From positions 1 to 64,000 of the forward strand of contig NZ_JAHDGE010000006.1 in NCBI RefSeq assembly GCF_020627745.1: a stretch of DNA of 64,000 nt, written 5' to 3'. Numbering within the stretch: position 1 is the first letter of the stretch; each line of letters starts with the position of its first letter. The translations under genes were made by a program, and so were the position numbers. This document shows, piece by piece, positions 9,093 through 17,671 of this stretch. The DNA comes from Pseudooctadecabacter sp. (GTDB lineage Bacteria > Pseudomonadota > Alphaproteobacteria > Rhodobacterales > Rhodobacteraceae). The notes under the pieces are model-generated. The model ran no database searches, was not told the DNA's origin, and saw only the letters and a program-made list of their open reading frames with translations.

Positions 9093-10021
9093 TGGCTGTT
9101 CTTCTGATTGCTGAAGTTGTGAATGGTGAGCTGTCCGTGGACGCCACCGCAAAGGCCCTGACCGCCGCCAAGCTGATGGGCGATGTGACGGTGCTGTGCG
9201 CCGGAAGCGGCTGCCAGGGTGCAGCGGCTGAGGCCGCGAAGCTGGACGGTGTGTCCAAGGTGCTCTGCGCCTCCGACGACGCCTATGGCCACGATCTGGC
9301 CGAACCTGTGGCCGATCTGATCGTGTCGCTGGCAGGCGATTATACCCATATCGCAGCACCTTCTACGGCGGCGTCGAAGAACATCCTGCCCCGTGTGGCG
9401 GCCCTGTTGGACGTGATGATCATTTCCGAAGTGACCGGTGTGGTCGATGCGGACACGTTCGAACGCCCGATCTACGCTGGCAACGCCATCCAGACGGTGA
9501 AATCCTCCGACGCGACCAAAGTGATGACCATTCGGACATCCACGTTTGACGCGGCGGGTGAGGGCGGGTCTGCCTCGGTCGAAGAAATTTCACCTGTTGC
9601 GAACCCCGGCCTGTCCGAATGGGTCGAGGACAAGGTTGCAGCCTCCGACCGGCCTGAGCTGACCTCTGCGGGTGTTGTTGTGTCCGGTGGTCGCGGCGTT
9701 GGGTCTGAGGAAGATTTCAAGCTGATCGAAGGTCTGGCCGACAAATTGGGTGCCGCTGTTGGCGCGTCCCGCGCGGCGGTCGATTCCGGTTATGCGCCGA
9801 ACGACTGGCAGGTTGGTCAGACCGGCAAGGTTGTCGCGCCTGACCTTTATGTGGCTGTGGGCATTTCGGGTGCGATCCAGCACTTGGCCGGTATGAAAGA
9901 CAGCAAGATCATCGTTGCGATCAACAAAGACGAAGAAGCCCCTATCTTTCAGGTGGCCGATTTCGGTCTGGTCGCGGACCTGTTCGACGCGGTTCCGGAG
10001 CTGACCGAAAAACTGGGCTAA
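9092..10021 (+). CDS. etfA: Electron transfer flavoprotein alpha subunit
   Basis: A 309-residue EtfA. The C-terminal FAD-binding domain is recognisable: [57 protein letters not shown] and [20 protein letters not shown]. It pairs with EtfB and is coupled to it through a TAATG junction. Likely electron donors within the window include the Mcd-like dehydrogenase at 20746. A strong terminator follows immediately. Confidence 0.96.
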   Translation: MAVLLIAEVVNGELSVDATAKALTAAKLMGDVTVLCAGSGCQGAAAEAAKLDGVSKVLCASDDAYGHDLAEPVADLIVSLAGDYTHIAAPSTAASKNILPRVAALLDVMIISEVTGVVDADTFERPIYAGNAIQTVKSSDATKVMTIRTSTFDAAGEGGSASVEEISPVANPGLSEWVEDKVAASDRPELTSAGVVVSGGRGVGSEEDFKLIEGLADKLGAAVGASRAAVDSGYAPNDWQVGQTGKVVAPDLYVAVGISGAIQHLAGMKDSKIIVAINKDEEAPIFQVADFGLVADLFDAVPELTEKLG

Positions 10022-10040
10022 CCCCCACGTGAACGTTCTG

Positions 10041-10070
10041 AAAAGGCCCGCCGATCGTGCGGGCCTTTTT
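10041..10070 (+). terminator. Rho-independent terminator of etfBA, probably bidirectional
   Basis: Arms AAAAGGCCCGC (10041-10051) and GCGGGCCTTTT (10059-10069) with a seven-base loop are followed by a T-run on the plus strand. The run of A at the left arm gives a T-run on the minus strand too, so it can also serve the convergent DUF6473 gene, whose stop codon begins at 10072 and ends at 10070. Confidence 0.9.
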
Positions 10071-10906
10071 CATGTTTCAATGGCATACATGACCGACGCA
10101 CGCAGCGCCTGTGCCGCCGCTTGATGGGCCGCGAGACCCAGCGCATCGCGAGCGGCCAAGGTATCCAGCGGGGCGTAGGACAAGCCGTCCAGTTCCCCCC
10201 GAACGGCGATGACCTCGATGATGTCGTCCACATAGTCCCGCAGGGCTTCGACCATCTGACGGGTGACAAAGACCGGTTCATGACAGGGGTTTCCGCCCTG
10301 CCCCACAATGCTGCCCCCGTCACTGTTCGGGGTGCGTTCCGCGAACCACAAAAGCAATACAGGCCCCGGTACATTTTCAACCAGTTGAACCATCCGGCAA
10401 ACCCAAGCCGATTGCAGGGCGGTGCGGACAAGGGCAAAGCGTGCTTCGTCGACAGCGCGCAAGCGCGCAATCAGGTGTCCGGTAAAGGAAATTTCGCTGA
10501 AGTCGACCTCCGGATACAGGTGGATCAGCCTGTCGGTCGGCGCGGTAAACCGGTCATTCCGGCGTGGATGGACCTTGTAAAAATCATTGCTGAGGTTCGT
10601 GGACCCGGGAAGCTGGATGACTGTGGCCGCCGCATCATGACGCAGGGATTGCAGGGCTGGATCGTTCAGATAGACATCCGGCCCCGCAGCCTGCACGCCA
10701 AGATTGACGCAGACTTCGCCGATGGCCGTTTCCACCAGATCCGGATAAGGCTTTGCCACATACCGCGCGAGGGTGTCCGACCCGCCCAAAACCGCCACGA
10801 ACCGTCCGTCTGTCGGCCGGCGCGGGCCGCGGAAGGACAACCTTGATAGGCCGTAAGTACATGATGTCAGCCGAAATGCGGATTGTCTGGTTTCAAACGT
10901 CTTCAT
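10070..10906 (-). CDS. DUF6473 family protein, unknown function
   Basis: A 278-residue protein I recognise as the DUF6473 type found in Rhodobacterales. Visible features are FVAVLGGSDTLARYVAKPYPDLV, a GVQAAGPDVYLND stretch, and PGPVLLLWFAERTP, suggesting an alpha/beta fold with an N-terminal Gly-rich loop. Some relatives lie near sulfotransferases or polysaccharide genes, but no catalytic motif is obvious here. The ATG at 10906 has AAGAAGG upstream at a good distance; a GTG three codons earlier is an alternative. It is divergent from hbd, with 163 bases between. Confidence 0.75.
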   Translation of the reverse strand: MKTFETRQSAFRLTSCTYGLSRLSFRGPRRPTDGRFVAVLGGSDTLARYVAKPYPDLVETAIGEVCVNLGVQAAGPDVYLNDPALQSLRHDAAATVIQLPGSTNLSNDFYKVHPRRNDRFTAPTDRLIHLYPEVDFSEISFTGHLIARLRAVDEARFALVRTALQSAWVCRMVQLVENVPGPVLLLWFAERTPNSDGGSIVGQGGNPCHEPVFVTRQMVEALRDYVDDIIEVIAVRGELDGLSYAPLDTLAARDALGLAAHQAAAQALRASVMYAIET

Positions 10907-11069
10907 GGGTCCCACCCTTCTTAATTTACACTCACCACTGCCCCTTTTCTGCCGATTCCCTTTCCAAGGGCTTAAACACAGAATTTGCCTAAAGTTTGAA
11001 CCAACTGAGCGGCTTGAGGGTCTTCCACGTCGCGCCTATGGTGACCGCAGTCATCGAAAGGCAGACCCC

Positions 11070-11945
11070 ATGAAGATTGAACGAATTGGCGTTGTTGGCG
11101 CGGGTCAGATGGGCAATGGCATTGCCCATGTATGTGCGCTTGCGGGCTATGATGTCTTGCTGACCGATATCAGCGAAGATGCCCTGACAGCCGCGACCGC
11201 CGCTATCGACAAGAACATGACGCGACAGGTGTCCAAGGGGCTTGTTTCGGATGACGAAAAGTCCGAAGCGCTGCGCCGCATCGACACGACACTGACGCTG
11301 ACCGACCTCGGCCCGACCGATCTTGTGATCGAGGCCGCGACCGAGCGCGAGACCGTCAAGCAAGCCATCTTCGACGAGCTTTTGCCCCATCTGACGCCGG
11401 ATACGATTTTGACGTCGAACACCTCATCCATTTCCATCACACGGCTTGCGTCCCGCACGGACCGGCCCGAAAAATTCATGGGGTTCCATTTCATGAACCC
11501 GGTGCCGATCATGCAACTGGTGGAACTGATCCGTGGCATTGCCACCGACACGGAGACGTTTGATGCGTGCAAGGGCGTGGTGGACCGGTTGGGCAAAATC
11601 TCTGCCACGGCGGAGGATTTTCCGGCCTTCATCGTGAACCGCATCCTGATGCCGATGATCAACGAGGCGGTCTATGCCTTGTACGAAGGCGTCGGAAATG
11701 TGGAATCCATTGATACATCCCTGAAGCTGGGCGCGAACCATCCAATGGGACCTTTGGAACTTGCGGATTTTATCGGGTTGGACACCTGTCTGGCGATCAT
11801 GACCGTATTGCACGACGGGCTGTCTGATACCAAATACCGGCCCTGTCCGCTGCTGACGAAATACGTCGAAGCGGGCTGGCTGGGTCGCAAAACCAAACGC
11901 GGGTTTTATGATTACCGCGGGGACACACCTGTGCCCACGCGCTGA
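11070..11945 (+). CDS. 3-hydroxybutyryl-CoA dehydrogenase
   Basis: A 291-residue NAD(P)-dependent 3-hydroxyacyl-CoA dehydrogenase. The Rossmann motif GVVGAGQMGNGIAHV opens the protein, and the catalytic region FMGFHFMNPVPIMQLVELI with the family histidine is about 135 residues in; the C-terminal domain ends WLGRKTKRGFYDY. It interconverts acetoacetyl-CoA and 3-hydroxybutyryl-CoA in short-chain fatty acid or polyhydroxybutyrate metabolism. Single-domain length fits the Hbd/PaaH type rather than FadB. The ATG at 11070 has an AAAGG site 8 bases upstream. Its location after etfBA fits a beta-oxidation-linked role. Gene symbol hbd or paaH would both be used. Confidence 0.93.
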   Translation: MKIERIGVVGAGQMGNGIAHVCALAGYDVLLTDISEDALTAATAAIDKNMTRQVSKGLVSDDEKSEALRRIDTTLTLTDLGPTDLVIEAATERETVKQAIFDELLPHLTPDTILTSNTSSISITRLASRTDRPEKFMGFHFMNPVPIMQLVELIRGIATDTETFDACKGVVDRLGKISATAEDFPAFIVNRILMPMINEAVYALYEGVGNVESIDTSLKLGANHPMGPLELADFIGLDTCLAIMTVLHDGLSDTKYRPCPLLTKYVEAGWLGRKTKRGFYDYRGDTPVPTR

Positions 11946-11967
11946 CTAAAATTTCGGAATTTCAGTC
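11944..11967. terminator. Hairpin between convergent genes, overlapping both stop codons
   Basis: Arms GACTAAAATT (11944-11953) and AATTTCAGTC (11958-11967) pair at nine of ten positions around TCGG. The left arm includes the last two bases of the hbd stop, and the right arm covers the stop of the convergent acyltransferase. It probably serves as a shared 3' end. There is no separate T-run. Confidence 0.5.
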
Positions 11968-12840
11968 GCTGGCCAGGGCCAGCGTGTGGTCGCGCAGCCA
12001 CGCCATAAAGGCGCGCGGGTCTTTCATGCGGTCTGCGTAATCGTCCGGCGAAATCGGATGCCCGATGACCGGCTTTTGGGGCTTGTCAAAGGCATGGGCG
12101 ACCTCGTGGATCAGGAGGCCCTGACGCAACGTGGCGCTGAACTGGTTTGCGATCTGATAGGCGCGTGAATTGCTGCCGGGGAAAAAACACGGCACGATTG
12201 TCGCGCCGGACCGTTTGATCATCTTGGCGGTAAACACGTTCCATTCCTGTTCGACAGCGGGGCCAAAGGCGGTTTCTGACGCCGCCACCACGCCCGACGG
12301 GAAAAGAGCGATCAATCCGTTGTTGGCCAGATGCTCCATCGCTTTGGCCCGCATTTCGATCATTTTGCGCTGAGCCTCTTCTTCATGAAGAAACGGCACG
12401 GGGATCATGTAGCTTGATGCACTTTCGTCGATCCCTGTCAGCAGGGACCGTGTCAGAATGCGGTAATCGTTGCGGCGGCGACCGATAAGATCGGCCAGTA
12501 TCATGCCATCGACCAGCCCGTGAGGATGATTGGCCACAAAGACAACGGGGCCAGTCTGCGGAATGCGGTCCAGTTCCGATTGTGGTGTCTGGATAGCGAT
12601 GCCCATGGCCTTCATTGTGGCCGGCCAGAACGCCTGACCTGTGGGCGCGCCCATCTTTTCGAACCGTCGCACCCGGCGGATGACCTTGATCTTGCCGGTC
12701 ACCCATTCCATCGCCATGATGAAATTGCGCTTGAGCGGGCTGTCAAATGTTTCCGAATAGGTCAGTGACCGCCGGTCATACACACGCGGCGCATCTTCGG
12801 TGTCCGTGGTCACATCGGTTTTGGTCGACGTATCGGTCAA
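11962..12840 (-). CDS. Lysophospholipid acyltransferase family protein (PlsC-like)
   Basis: A 292-residue protein with a glycerolipid acyltransferase motif NHPHGLVDG, where His and Asp are separated by five residues, a variant seen in some family members, and the downstream LFPSGVVAAS block corresponding to the EGTR-like substrate motif region. It probably acylates a lysophospholipid or related acceptor at the inner membrane. The reading frame starts with TTG at 12840 preceded by an AGGA site; no ATG lies upstream in frame before the first conserved residues, but a GTG 8 codons later is possible. Convergent with hbd. Confidence 0.8.
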   Translation of the reverse strand: MTDTSTKTDVTTDTEDAPRVYDRRSLTYSETFDSPLKRNFIMAMEWVTGKIKVIRRVRRFEKMGAPTGQAFWPATMKAMGIAIQTPQSELDRIPQTGPVVFVANHPHGLVDGMILADLIGRRRNDYRILTRSLLTGIDESASSYMIPVPFLHEEEAQRKMIEMRAKAMEHLANNGLIALFPSGVVAASETAFGPAVEQEWNVFTAKMIKRSGATIVPCFFPGSNSRAYQIANQFSATLRQGLLIHEVAHAFDKPQKPVIGHPISPDDYADRMKDPRAFMAWLRDHTLALASD

Positions 12841-12867
12841 ACGCAGGTCCTATCCGGATGGCGGGCC

Positions 12868-13137
12868 TCAGTCCCCTTCGCCGAACTTGTCCGCAACCAG
12901 CGCTACCAGCGCGTCCATCAGAGGTTCGGCCTCAGGCCCATTGGTTTCAACCTCAATAGAGGTTCCCATGGAAGCTGCCAACATCAAAAGGCCCATGATG
13001 CTGTCGCCATCCGCCGAAACACCGTCCTTTGACACGGTCGCACGGGCGTCAAATTGTTCGGCCACTTCTACAAACTTGGCCGAGGCCCGCGCATGAAGAC
13101 CCTTGATATTCACGATTTCCAAAGTGCGGTTCGGCAT
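12868..13137 (-). CDS. ptsH: Phosphocarrier protein HPr (regulatory PTS)
   Basis: An 89-residue HPr. The phosphorylated histidine is His15 in GLHARAS and the regulatory serine is Ser46 in GDSIMGLLML, matching the site modified by HPr kinase, which is encoded nearby at 14456. HPr accepts phosphate from enzyme I and passes it to EIIA. It lies three bases after the EIIA gene. No sugar permease is present, so this is the regulatory PTS typical of alphaproteobacteria. Confidence 0.95.
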   Translation of the reverse strand: MPNRTLEIVNIKGLHARASAKFVEVAEQFDARATVSKDGVSADGDSIMGLLMLAASMGTSIEVETNGPEAEPLMDALVALVADKFGEGD

Positions 13138-13140
13138 GGT

Positions 13141-13536
13141 TCAAGCGTCCAGATCGACAGAATGACTGTCGATGTATTTGCGCCCCGCATCAAGGGCTGC
13201 GCGCACGGCGTCCGGCACGGATTTGCGACGGGATTTGGCGAGTTTGACCAGCATCGGCAGATTGGCCCCATAGACGATCCGGCGGTTTTCGGGGCTGCAG
13301 GCCCGCAAGGACAGGTTTGACGGCGACCCTCCGAACATGTCTGTGACAATCACCACCCCCGAGCCCGCATCGACCGCGTCTGCGGCCTCGCAGATTTCGG
13401 TTTGCTTTAGCGCGCGATCATCCTCCGGGCCGATCGCGATCGCCTGAATGCCCGATTGCTTGCCCACGACATGTTCGACCGCCGACAGATATTCCGTCGC
13501 CAACCCGCCATGCGCTACAATCACTATCCCGATCAA
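13141..13536 (-). CDS. PTS EIIA component, mannose family (regulatory)
   Basis: A 131-residue EIIA of the mannose/sorbose family: MIGIVIVAHGGLATEYL, with His9 in AHG as the expected phosphorylation site, and VTDMFGGSPSNLS in the middle. The best start is TTG at 13536: it begins exactly at the conserved first strand and is preceded by AAAGGGACA, which forms the last codons of rapZ. Longer reading upstream overlaps rapZ out of frame and adds about 33 non-conserved residues. With HPr and HprK it forms a phosphorylation cascade that regulates rather than transports. Confidence 0.92.
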   Translation of the reverse strand: MIGIVIVAHGGLATEYLSAVEHVVGKQSGIQAIAIGPEDDRALKQTEICEAADAVDAGSGVVIVTDMFGGSPSNLSLRACSPENRRIVYGANLPMLVKLAKSRRKSVPDAVRAALDAGRKYIDSHSVDLDA

Positions 13537-13537
13537 A

Positions 13538-14443
13538 TCATGTCCCTTTGATCTGCTGAGGGGCGCACGCTTGCGCTGCCCTCTCGAGTTCTCGGTGACG
13601 TTTAGACACCTGCCACCCCTGGTCTGCAAGGGCAATCGCCACCTGTTCAGTCACGTAAACCGACCGGTGTTGCCCGCCTGTGCAGCCAAACCCGATGCTG
13701 ATGTGGGATTTTCCTTCGCGGCGGAAGGCAGGCAACAGCGTCAGCAACAAATCGGTGGTCTTGGCGATAAACGGGGCCGCCAGATCATCTGTCCGGATAT
13801 GCGCACCAACCGCGCCATCCAGACCGGTTTTCGACCGCAGATCGGCCTGCCAATAGGGATTTTTCAGGAAACGACAATCAAAGGTCATGTCTGATCCTTT
13901 GGGCAGCCCGCGTTTGAAGGAGAACGATTGCAGGGTAATGCCGAAAAGCGCCGCCCCCTTGTCCCCGAACCAGTCGGTCAGACGTGCTTTAAGATCGTGA
14001 GGCGACAGCTCCGATGTATCCAGCAGGAATTCTGCCCTTGCCCGCAACGGGGCCAGCATGTCAGCCTCGCGCCGGATGCCTTGTATGGCGGGTTCATCTG
14101 GGGCCAGCGGATGACGACGGCGGGTTTCGGAATATCGGCGCACAAGCGTATCTTCCGAGGCGTCCAGAAACAGAAGCTGGCTGTCGATGTCCGCGTTGGA
14201 CACCAGACTATCCAGCGTGTCCTGCACCCCCTGCACCGAAAAATCGCGGTTTCGAATGTCGATGCCGATGGCCAAGGGCCGTGGCAGGGGACCGTCGGTC
14301 AGGCGCGGAATAAGGGACAGGGGCACGTTGTCGATGGCCTCAAACCCCAAATCCTCAAGCACGTTGATCGCAGTGGACCGGCCCGCGCCCGATGGGCCGC
14401 TGACGACGATGATTTTCTGCATGGGTGCGGTGGAGTGGGGCAT
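13538..14443 (-). CDS. rapZ: RNase adapter protein RapZ / P-loop nucleotide-binding protein
   Basis: A 301-residue RapZ-family protein with Walker A GPSGAGRST at residues 15-23, the DNVPLSLIPRL block, and the C-terminal family signature SIGFGCTGGQHRSVYVTE. In E. coli RapZ directs RNase E to the small RNA GlmZ; in alphaproteobacteria the protein sits in the PTS cluster and its target is less clear. It lies between hprK and the EIIA gene, with an AGAGG site before the ATG at 14443. Confidence 0.95.
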   Translation of the reverse strand: MPHSTAPMQKIIVVSGPSGAGRSTAINVLEDLGFEAIDNVPLSLIPRLTDGPLPRPLAIGIDIRNRDFSVQGVQDTLDSLVSNADIDSQLLFLDASEDTLVRRYSETRRRHPLAPDEPAIQGIRREADMLAPLRARAEFLLDTSELSPHDLKARLTDWFGDKGAALFGITLQSFSFKRGLPKGSDMTFDCRFLKNPYWQADLRSKTGLDGAVGAHIRTDDLAAPFIAKTTDLLLTLLPAFRREGKSHISIGFGCTGGQHRSVYVTEQVAIALADQGWQVSKRHRELERAAQACAPQQIKGT

Positions 14444-14455
14444 GAGGCCTCTGGG

Positions 14456-14905
14456 TTAGTCGGAACGTCCGTAAGTTAGATAGTGGATCATTGCCTCTGC
14501 AATATAGGGGGTCGCGGGTTTGTGAAACAGGGGGAAGGACCGCCCCAAAAGGGTGATGTGACGCAGGGGCGGCAGACGGTCTGCCTCGTCAGTGCCCAGA
14601 TCAAGAACCGCGGCGACACCTTCGCCCGCGTGCACCGGCGTGTTGAGAAGCCCAAAGCCACGCACCTCAATCAATGCGGGAAGGGTCGCTGGACGATGCG
14701 CTGTCACGTGATCCGGTGCAGAGGAGAGAACCGTGATGTCGTCGGAAATCAGGGTTGCACCCAGTGACATCATCCGAAGCGCGAGGCTGGACTTTCCCGA
14801 CCCGCTTGGCCCTGCGATGACCAGGGCTTTGTGGTTGAAAGATACACTGCTGGCATGGAGCCGAAGGTCCCCGTCCGGTTGCGGTTTGACCGGAACCGAA
14901 AGCAT
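14456..14905 (-). CDS. hprK: HPr kinase/phosphorylase, short alphaproteobacterial form
   Basis: A 149-residue protein containing only the C-terminal catalytic domain of HprK: Walker A GPSGSGKSS at residues 32-40, then ATLISDDITVL. The N-terminal regulatory domain of Firmicute enzymes (about 130 residues) is absent, as usual in alphaproteobacteria. It phosphorylates and dephosphorylates HPr at Ser46, which is present in the HPr of this cluster. Its ATG follows the chvG stop without a gap (TAG ATG), implying co-transcription with the ChvG/ChvI system. Confidence 0.93.
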   Translation of the reverse strand: MLSVPVKPQPDGDLRLHASSVSFNHKALVIAGPSGSGKSSLALRMMSLGATLISDDITVLSSAPDHVTAHRPATLPALIEVRGFGLLNTPVHAGEGVAAVLDLGTDEADRLPPLRHITLLGRSFPLFHKPATPYIAEAMIHYLTYGRSD

Positions 14906-16648
14906 CTAGACCGGCAGACCGACCACGAAGCGCGCACCCAGCGGGTCGGACCCGATGTCGGCATCAGTGGGCCGGATATTTTCGGCCCAGATCACGCCGC
15001 CGTGGGCTTCGACGATCTGTTTGGAAATGGCCAGCCCAAGGCCGGAATTGTCGCCAAACTGCGTTTCGGGGCGTTCGGAATAGAACCGTTGGAACACCTT
15101 TTGCAGGGCGCCTTCGGGGATGCCCGGTCCTGTGTCCTCAACCACCACCAAGACGCGGTTGTCCCGCTTGCGGACCCACACGCGGATTGCATCCCCGTCC
15201 TCGCAAAAGGAAATAGCATTCGAAATCAGGTTGACGAAAACCTGCGCCAACCGCCCCTCAAGGCCCATAATCTCAATCGGGTCTTTCGGCAGGTCGGAGA
15301 TGAAATCGACGCCCTTCTGTTTGGCCTGATTGCCGAGGAATTCCGTCAGATGGCTGAGGGTCTTGATCAGGTTGAACGCCTCTTCCTCTTCCTTCACAAG
15401 CTCTGAATCCAGACGTGAGGCATTGGAAATATCACTGACCAAACGATCCAGCCGCTGCACGTCATGTTCGATGACATCCAGCATCCGCAGGCGGTGTTCT
15501 TCCTTTTTGGCCAGCCGCAGCGTGCCCACAGCAGACCGTAAAGATGCCAGCGGGTTCTTGATTTCATGGGCAACATCCGCGGCGAATTGTTCGTTGCCTT
15601 CGATGCGTTCAAACAAGGCGGAGACCATGCCGCGCAGCGCGCCGGACAGGCGACCGATTTCATCGGGCCGACCTGTCAGGTCAGGAATGCGGATGCGATG
15701 TGGCGACATTTTTCGTGCGTTCTTGTCGCGTCCAAGCTCTGCCGCCTTGGCCAGATCAGACAGCGGATGTGCGATGGTCGAGGCGAGTGCGAGGCTTAAC
15801 AAAATGGACACGACGACGCCGACAACAAACATCTGCAACAGCTGTTCGCGGTCTTGCGCCACTAGGGCATCCAATTCGCCCGGTGCCGACACCAAAGCAA
15901 TGACGCCCACGGGCGTGCCGCCCTGCTGGACAACCGGTGTCATGACGTTGAAAAACGACTGTCCGCGATTGTCCGTCCGGTTCTCAAGCCACGTCCCACC
16001 CTCAAGCGTTGCGGCCACTTTGGTGGACAAATCCTCGCTTAGATCAGGGGCGCTTACAGTGTCGTCCAAACCGTCACGGAACAGGCCGGATGCCTTGGCC
16101 CAGATACTGTCCAAAGCACGTGTCAGGAACACGCCGCGGTTTGTGCGATCTAGACCGGGAATGGCGTCATCGTCAGGGGTCGGGTCGGACCAGCGTTCAA
16201 CCACGTTGCCTTGCGCGTCCAGCAAATAGACGTCAACGCCGCCCCGCAGATCAAGATTTTCAAGGGTCACGCGGGCATCAGCCCCATCGCCTGACATCAG
16301 GTTCACCGGCGCATTCACGGGCAGTTGCGCCTCAAACACGTCAGCGATCAATTCCACCTCATTCACCAAGGACGACCCGCGCTGGTAGGCAAGGTTGTCG
16401 CGGGCAGGATTGAGGTAGAGCATCCCTGCCACCAGAACAATCAGCGCCAGCAGATTGAAGGTGATGATCTTGCGCGCAATCGGGGATCGCAAAAGGTGCC
16501 TGACGGATCGCCGTTTGCGCCGTTGCGCCATGACGTCATCCGCAGATGGCGCCACAAAGTCATCGCCCAGAACGACGTCGTCCGTCTCGCGCGCGGCGGC
16601 GCGGACGGACTTCAGGTCACGAACGTCAATCTTGGGGGCAACCGTCAT
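14906..16648 (-). CDS. chvG: Sensor histidine kinase ChvG (ExoS-type)
   Basis: A 580-residue sensor kinase. It has a cytoplasmic N-terminus, a membrane helix at about 60-80, a periplasmic sensing domain (about 81-270, stimulus-sensing family), a second helix at 271-293, HAMP, then the phosphoacceptor His361 in VAHEIKNPLASL, and an HATPase domain with NLISNAISF, DTGPGIP and NSGLGLAISKQIV. ChvG/ExoS in rhizobia and Agrobacterium responds to acid or envelope stress and controls ChvI. It lies 15 bases after chvI and abuts hprK. Confidence 0.95.
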   Translation of the reverse strand: MTVAPKIDVRDLKSVRAAARETDDVVLGDDFVAPSADDVMAQRRKRRSVRHLLRSPIARKIITFNLLALIVLVAGMLYLNPARDNLAYQRGSSLVNEVELIADVFEAQLPVNAPVNLMSGDGADARVTLENLDLRGGVDVYLLDAQGNVVERWSDPTPDDDAIPGLDRTNRGVFLTRALDSIWAKASGLFRDGLDDTVSAPDLSEDLSTKVAATLEGGTWLENRTDNRGQSFFNVMTPVVQQGGTPVGVIALVSAPGELDALVAQDREQLLQMFVVGVVVSILLSLALASTIAHPLSDLAKAAELGRDKNARKMSPHRIRIPDLTGRPDEIGRLSGALRGMVSALFERIEGNEQFAADVAHEIKNPLASLRSAVGTLRLAKKEEHRLRMLDVIEHDVQRLDRLVSDISNASRLDSELVKEEEEAFNLIKTLSHLTEFLGNQAKQKGVDFISDLPKDPIEIMGLEGRLAQVFVNLISNAISFCEDGDAIRVWVRKRDNRVLVVVEDTGPGIPEGALQKVFQRFYSERPETQFGDNSGLGLAISKQIVEAHGGVIWAENIRPTDADIGSDPLGARFVVGLPV

Positions 16649-16663
16649 GGTGCGCCTTTGCGT

Positions 16664-17365
16664 TTACTCTTCGTTATAGCGGTAGCCGATGCCGTAGAGT
16701 GTCTCAATCGCGGAAAACTCATCATCGGCCGTGCGCATTTTCTTGCGCAGACGTTTGATGTGGCTGTCGATGGTCCGGTCGTCGACATAGACCTGATCAT
16801 CATAGGCCACGTCCATCAGCTGGTCGCGTGATTTGACGAAACCGGGGCGTTGGGCCAGTGCCTGCAACAGCAGGAATTCGGTGACCGTGAGGGACACATC
16901 ATTGCCCTTCCATTTCACCGCGTGCCGCAGGGGATCCATGCTCAGATCACCACGAACAAGGATTTTGTTTTCCTCGGTCTCTTCGATTTCTTCGCCAGAG
17001 ATTGCATCCTGACGGCGCAGAAGCGCGCGAATGCGTTCGACCAGAAGACGCTGGGAAAACGGCTTTTTGACGTAGTCATCCGCACCCATGCGCAGGCCCA
17101 GAACCTCATCAATCTCGTCGTCCTTGGACGTCAGAAAAATCACCGGCATGGTGGTTTTCTGGCGCAGGCGCTGAAGCAAATCCATGCCGTCCATGCGCGG
17201 CATCTTGATGTCCAGCACGGCCATATCGGGAAGTTTCTTGTTGAATGCGTCCAGCGCCTGCTGGCCGTCATTGTAGGTTTCCACGTCGAAGCCTTCGGCC
17301 TCAAGCGTGATTTGAACGGATGTCAAAATATTCCGGTCGTCATCGACAAGTGCGATTCGTGACAT
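16664..17365 (-). CDS. chvI: Response regulator ChvI (OmpR family)
   Basis: A 233-residue two-domain regulator. The receiver domain has the acidic pocket (VDDD at 7-10), phospho-acceptor Asp52 in [11 protein letters not shown], and a conserved Lys in FLTSKDD; the C-terminal winged helix contains [20 protein letters not shown] and [13 protein letters not shown]. It is the partner of ChvG. In Agrobacterium the ChvG/ChvI pair controls acid-responsive genes, including pckA, which is divergently transcribed here. Confidence 0.95.
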   Translation of the reverse strand: MSRIALVDDDRNILTSVQITLEAEGFDVETYNDGQQALDAFNKKLPDMAVLDIKMPRMDGMDLLQRLRQKTTMPVIFLTSKDDEIDEVLGLRMGADDYVKKPFSQRLLVERIRALLRRQDAISGEEIEETEENKILVRGDLSMDPLRHAVKWKGNDVSLTVTEFLLLQALAQRPGFVKSRDQLMDVAYDDQVYVDDRTIDSHIKRLRKKMRTADDEFSAIETLYGIGYRYNEE

Positions 17366-17671
17366 ACTACTGCCCCTCTACTGCTCAATTATTATTGCCT
17401 GTTTTTCTTTTGTTTTGCCCCGCTTCGCCTGAGCGAATCAATCCAAAACTGCAAAAACCACGCAATGATCGCCTTGTTGTGCCCACAAAAAGGGTAACCA
17501 ATGACTAAAATGTCTCACTTTGTGTGCCAGAGCGTGCAGCCCGCGAACTTGGTTGCGCTAACGTACATTTGGTTGCGCTAACTGCGACAAAGGCGACTAT
17601 CCAGCGTCAAAATCATCATGTTAGGTCCGTGTTCAGGGGTCGCGTTGGCCCCGTTACACAGGAGCAAGACA
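17366..17671. promoter_or_regulatory. Divergent regulatory region between chvI and pckA
   Basis: This 306-base region has no gene and must hold both promoters. It contains a T-rich tract near 17400, an alternating AT-rich part around 17440-17515, and the tandem direct repeat listed at 17549. I found no convincing -35/-10 pair for either gene. Confidence 0.7.
17549..17582 (+). promoter_or_regulatory. Tandem 14-base direct repeat upstream of pckA (candidate operator)
   Basis: TTGGTTGCGCTAAC occurs at 17549-17562 and again, identically, at 17569-17582, a 20-base period that places both copies on the same face of the DNA. Each copy contains GTTGCGCTAAC, close to the palindrome GTTAGCGCTAAC seen in LacI-family operators. 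It ends 89 bases before the pckA start. It could bind ChvI (OmpR-type regulators use direct repeats) or a LacI-type regulator of central carbon metabolism. Confidence 0.65.
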
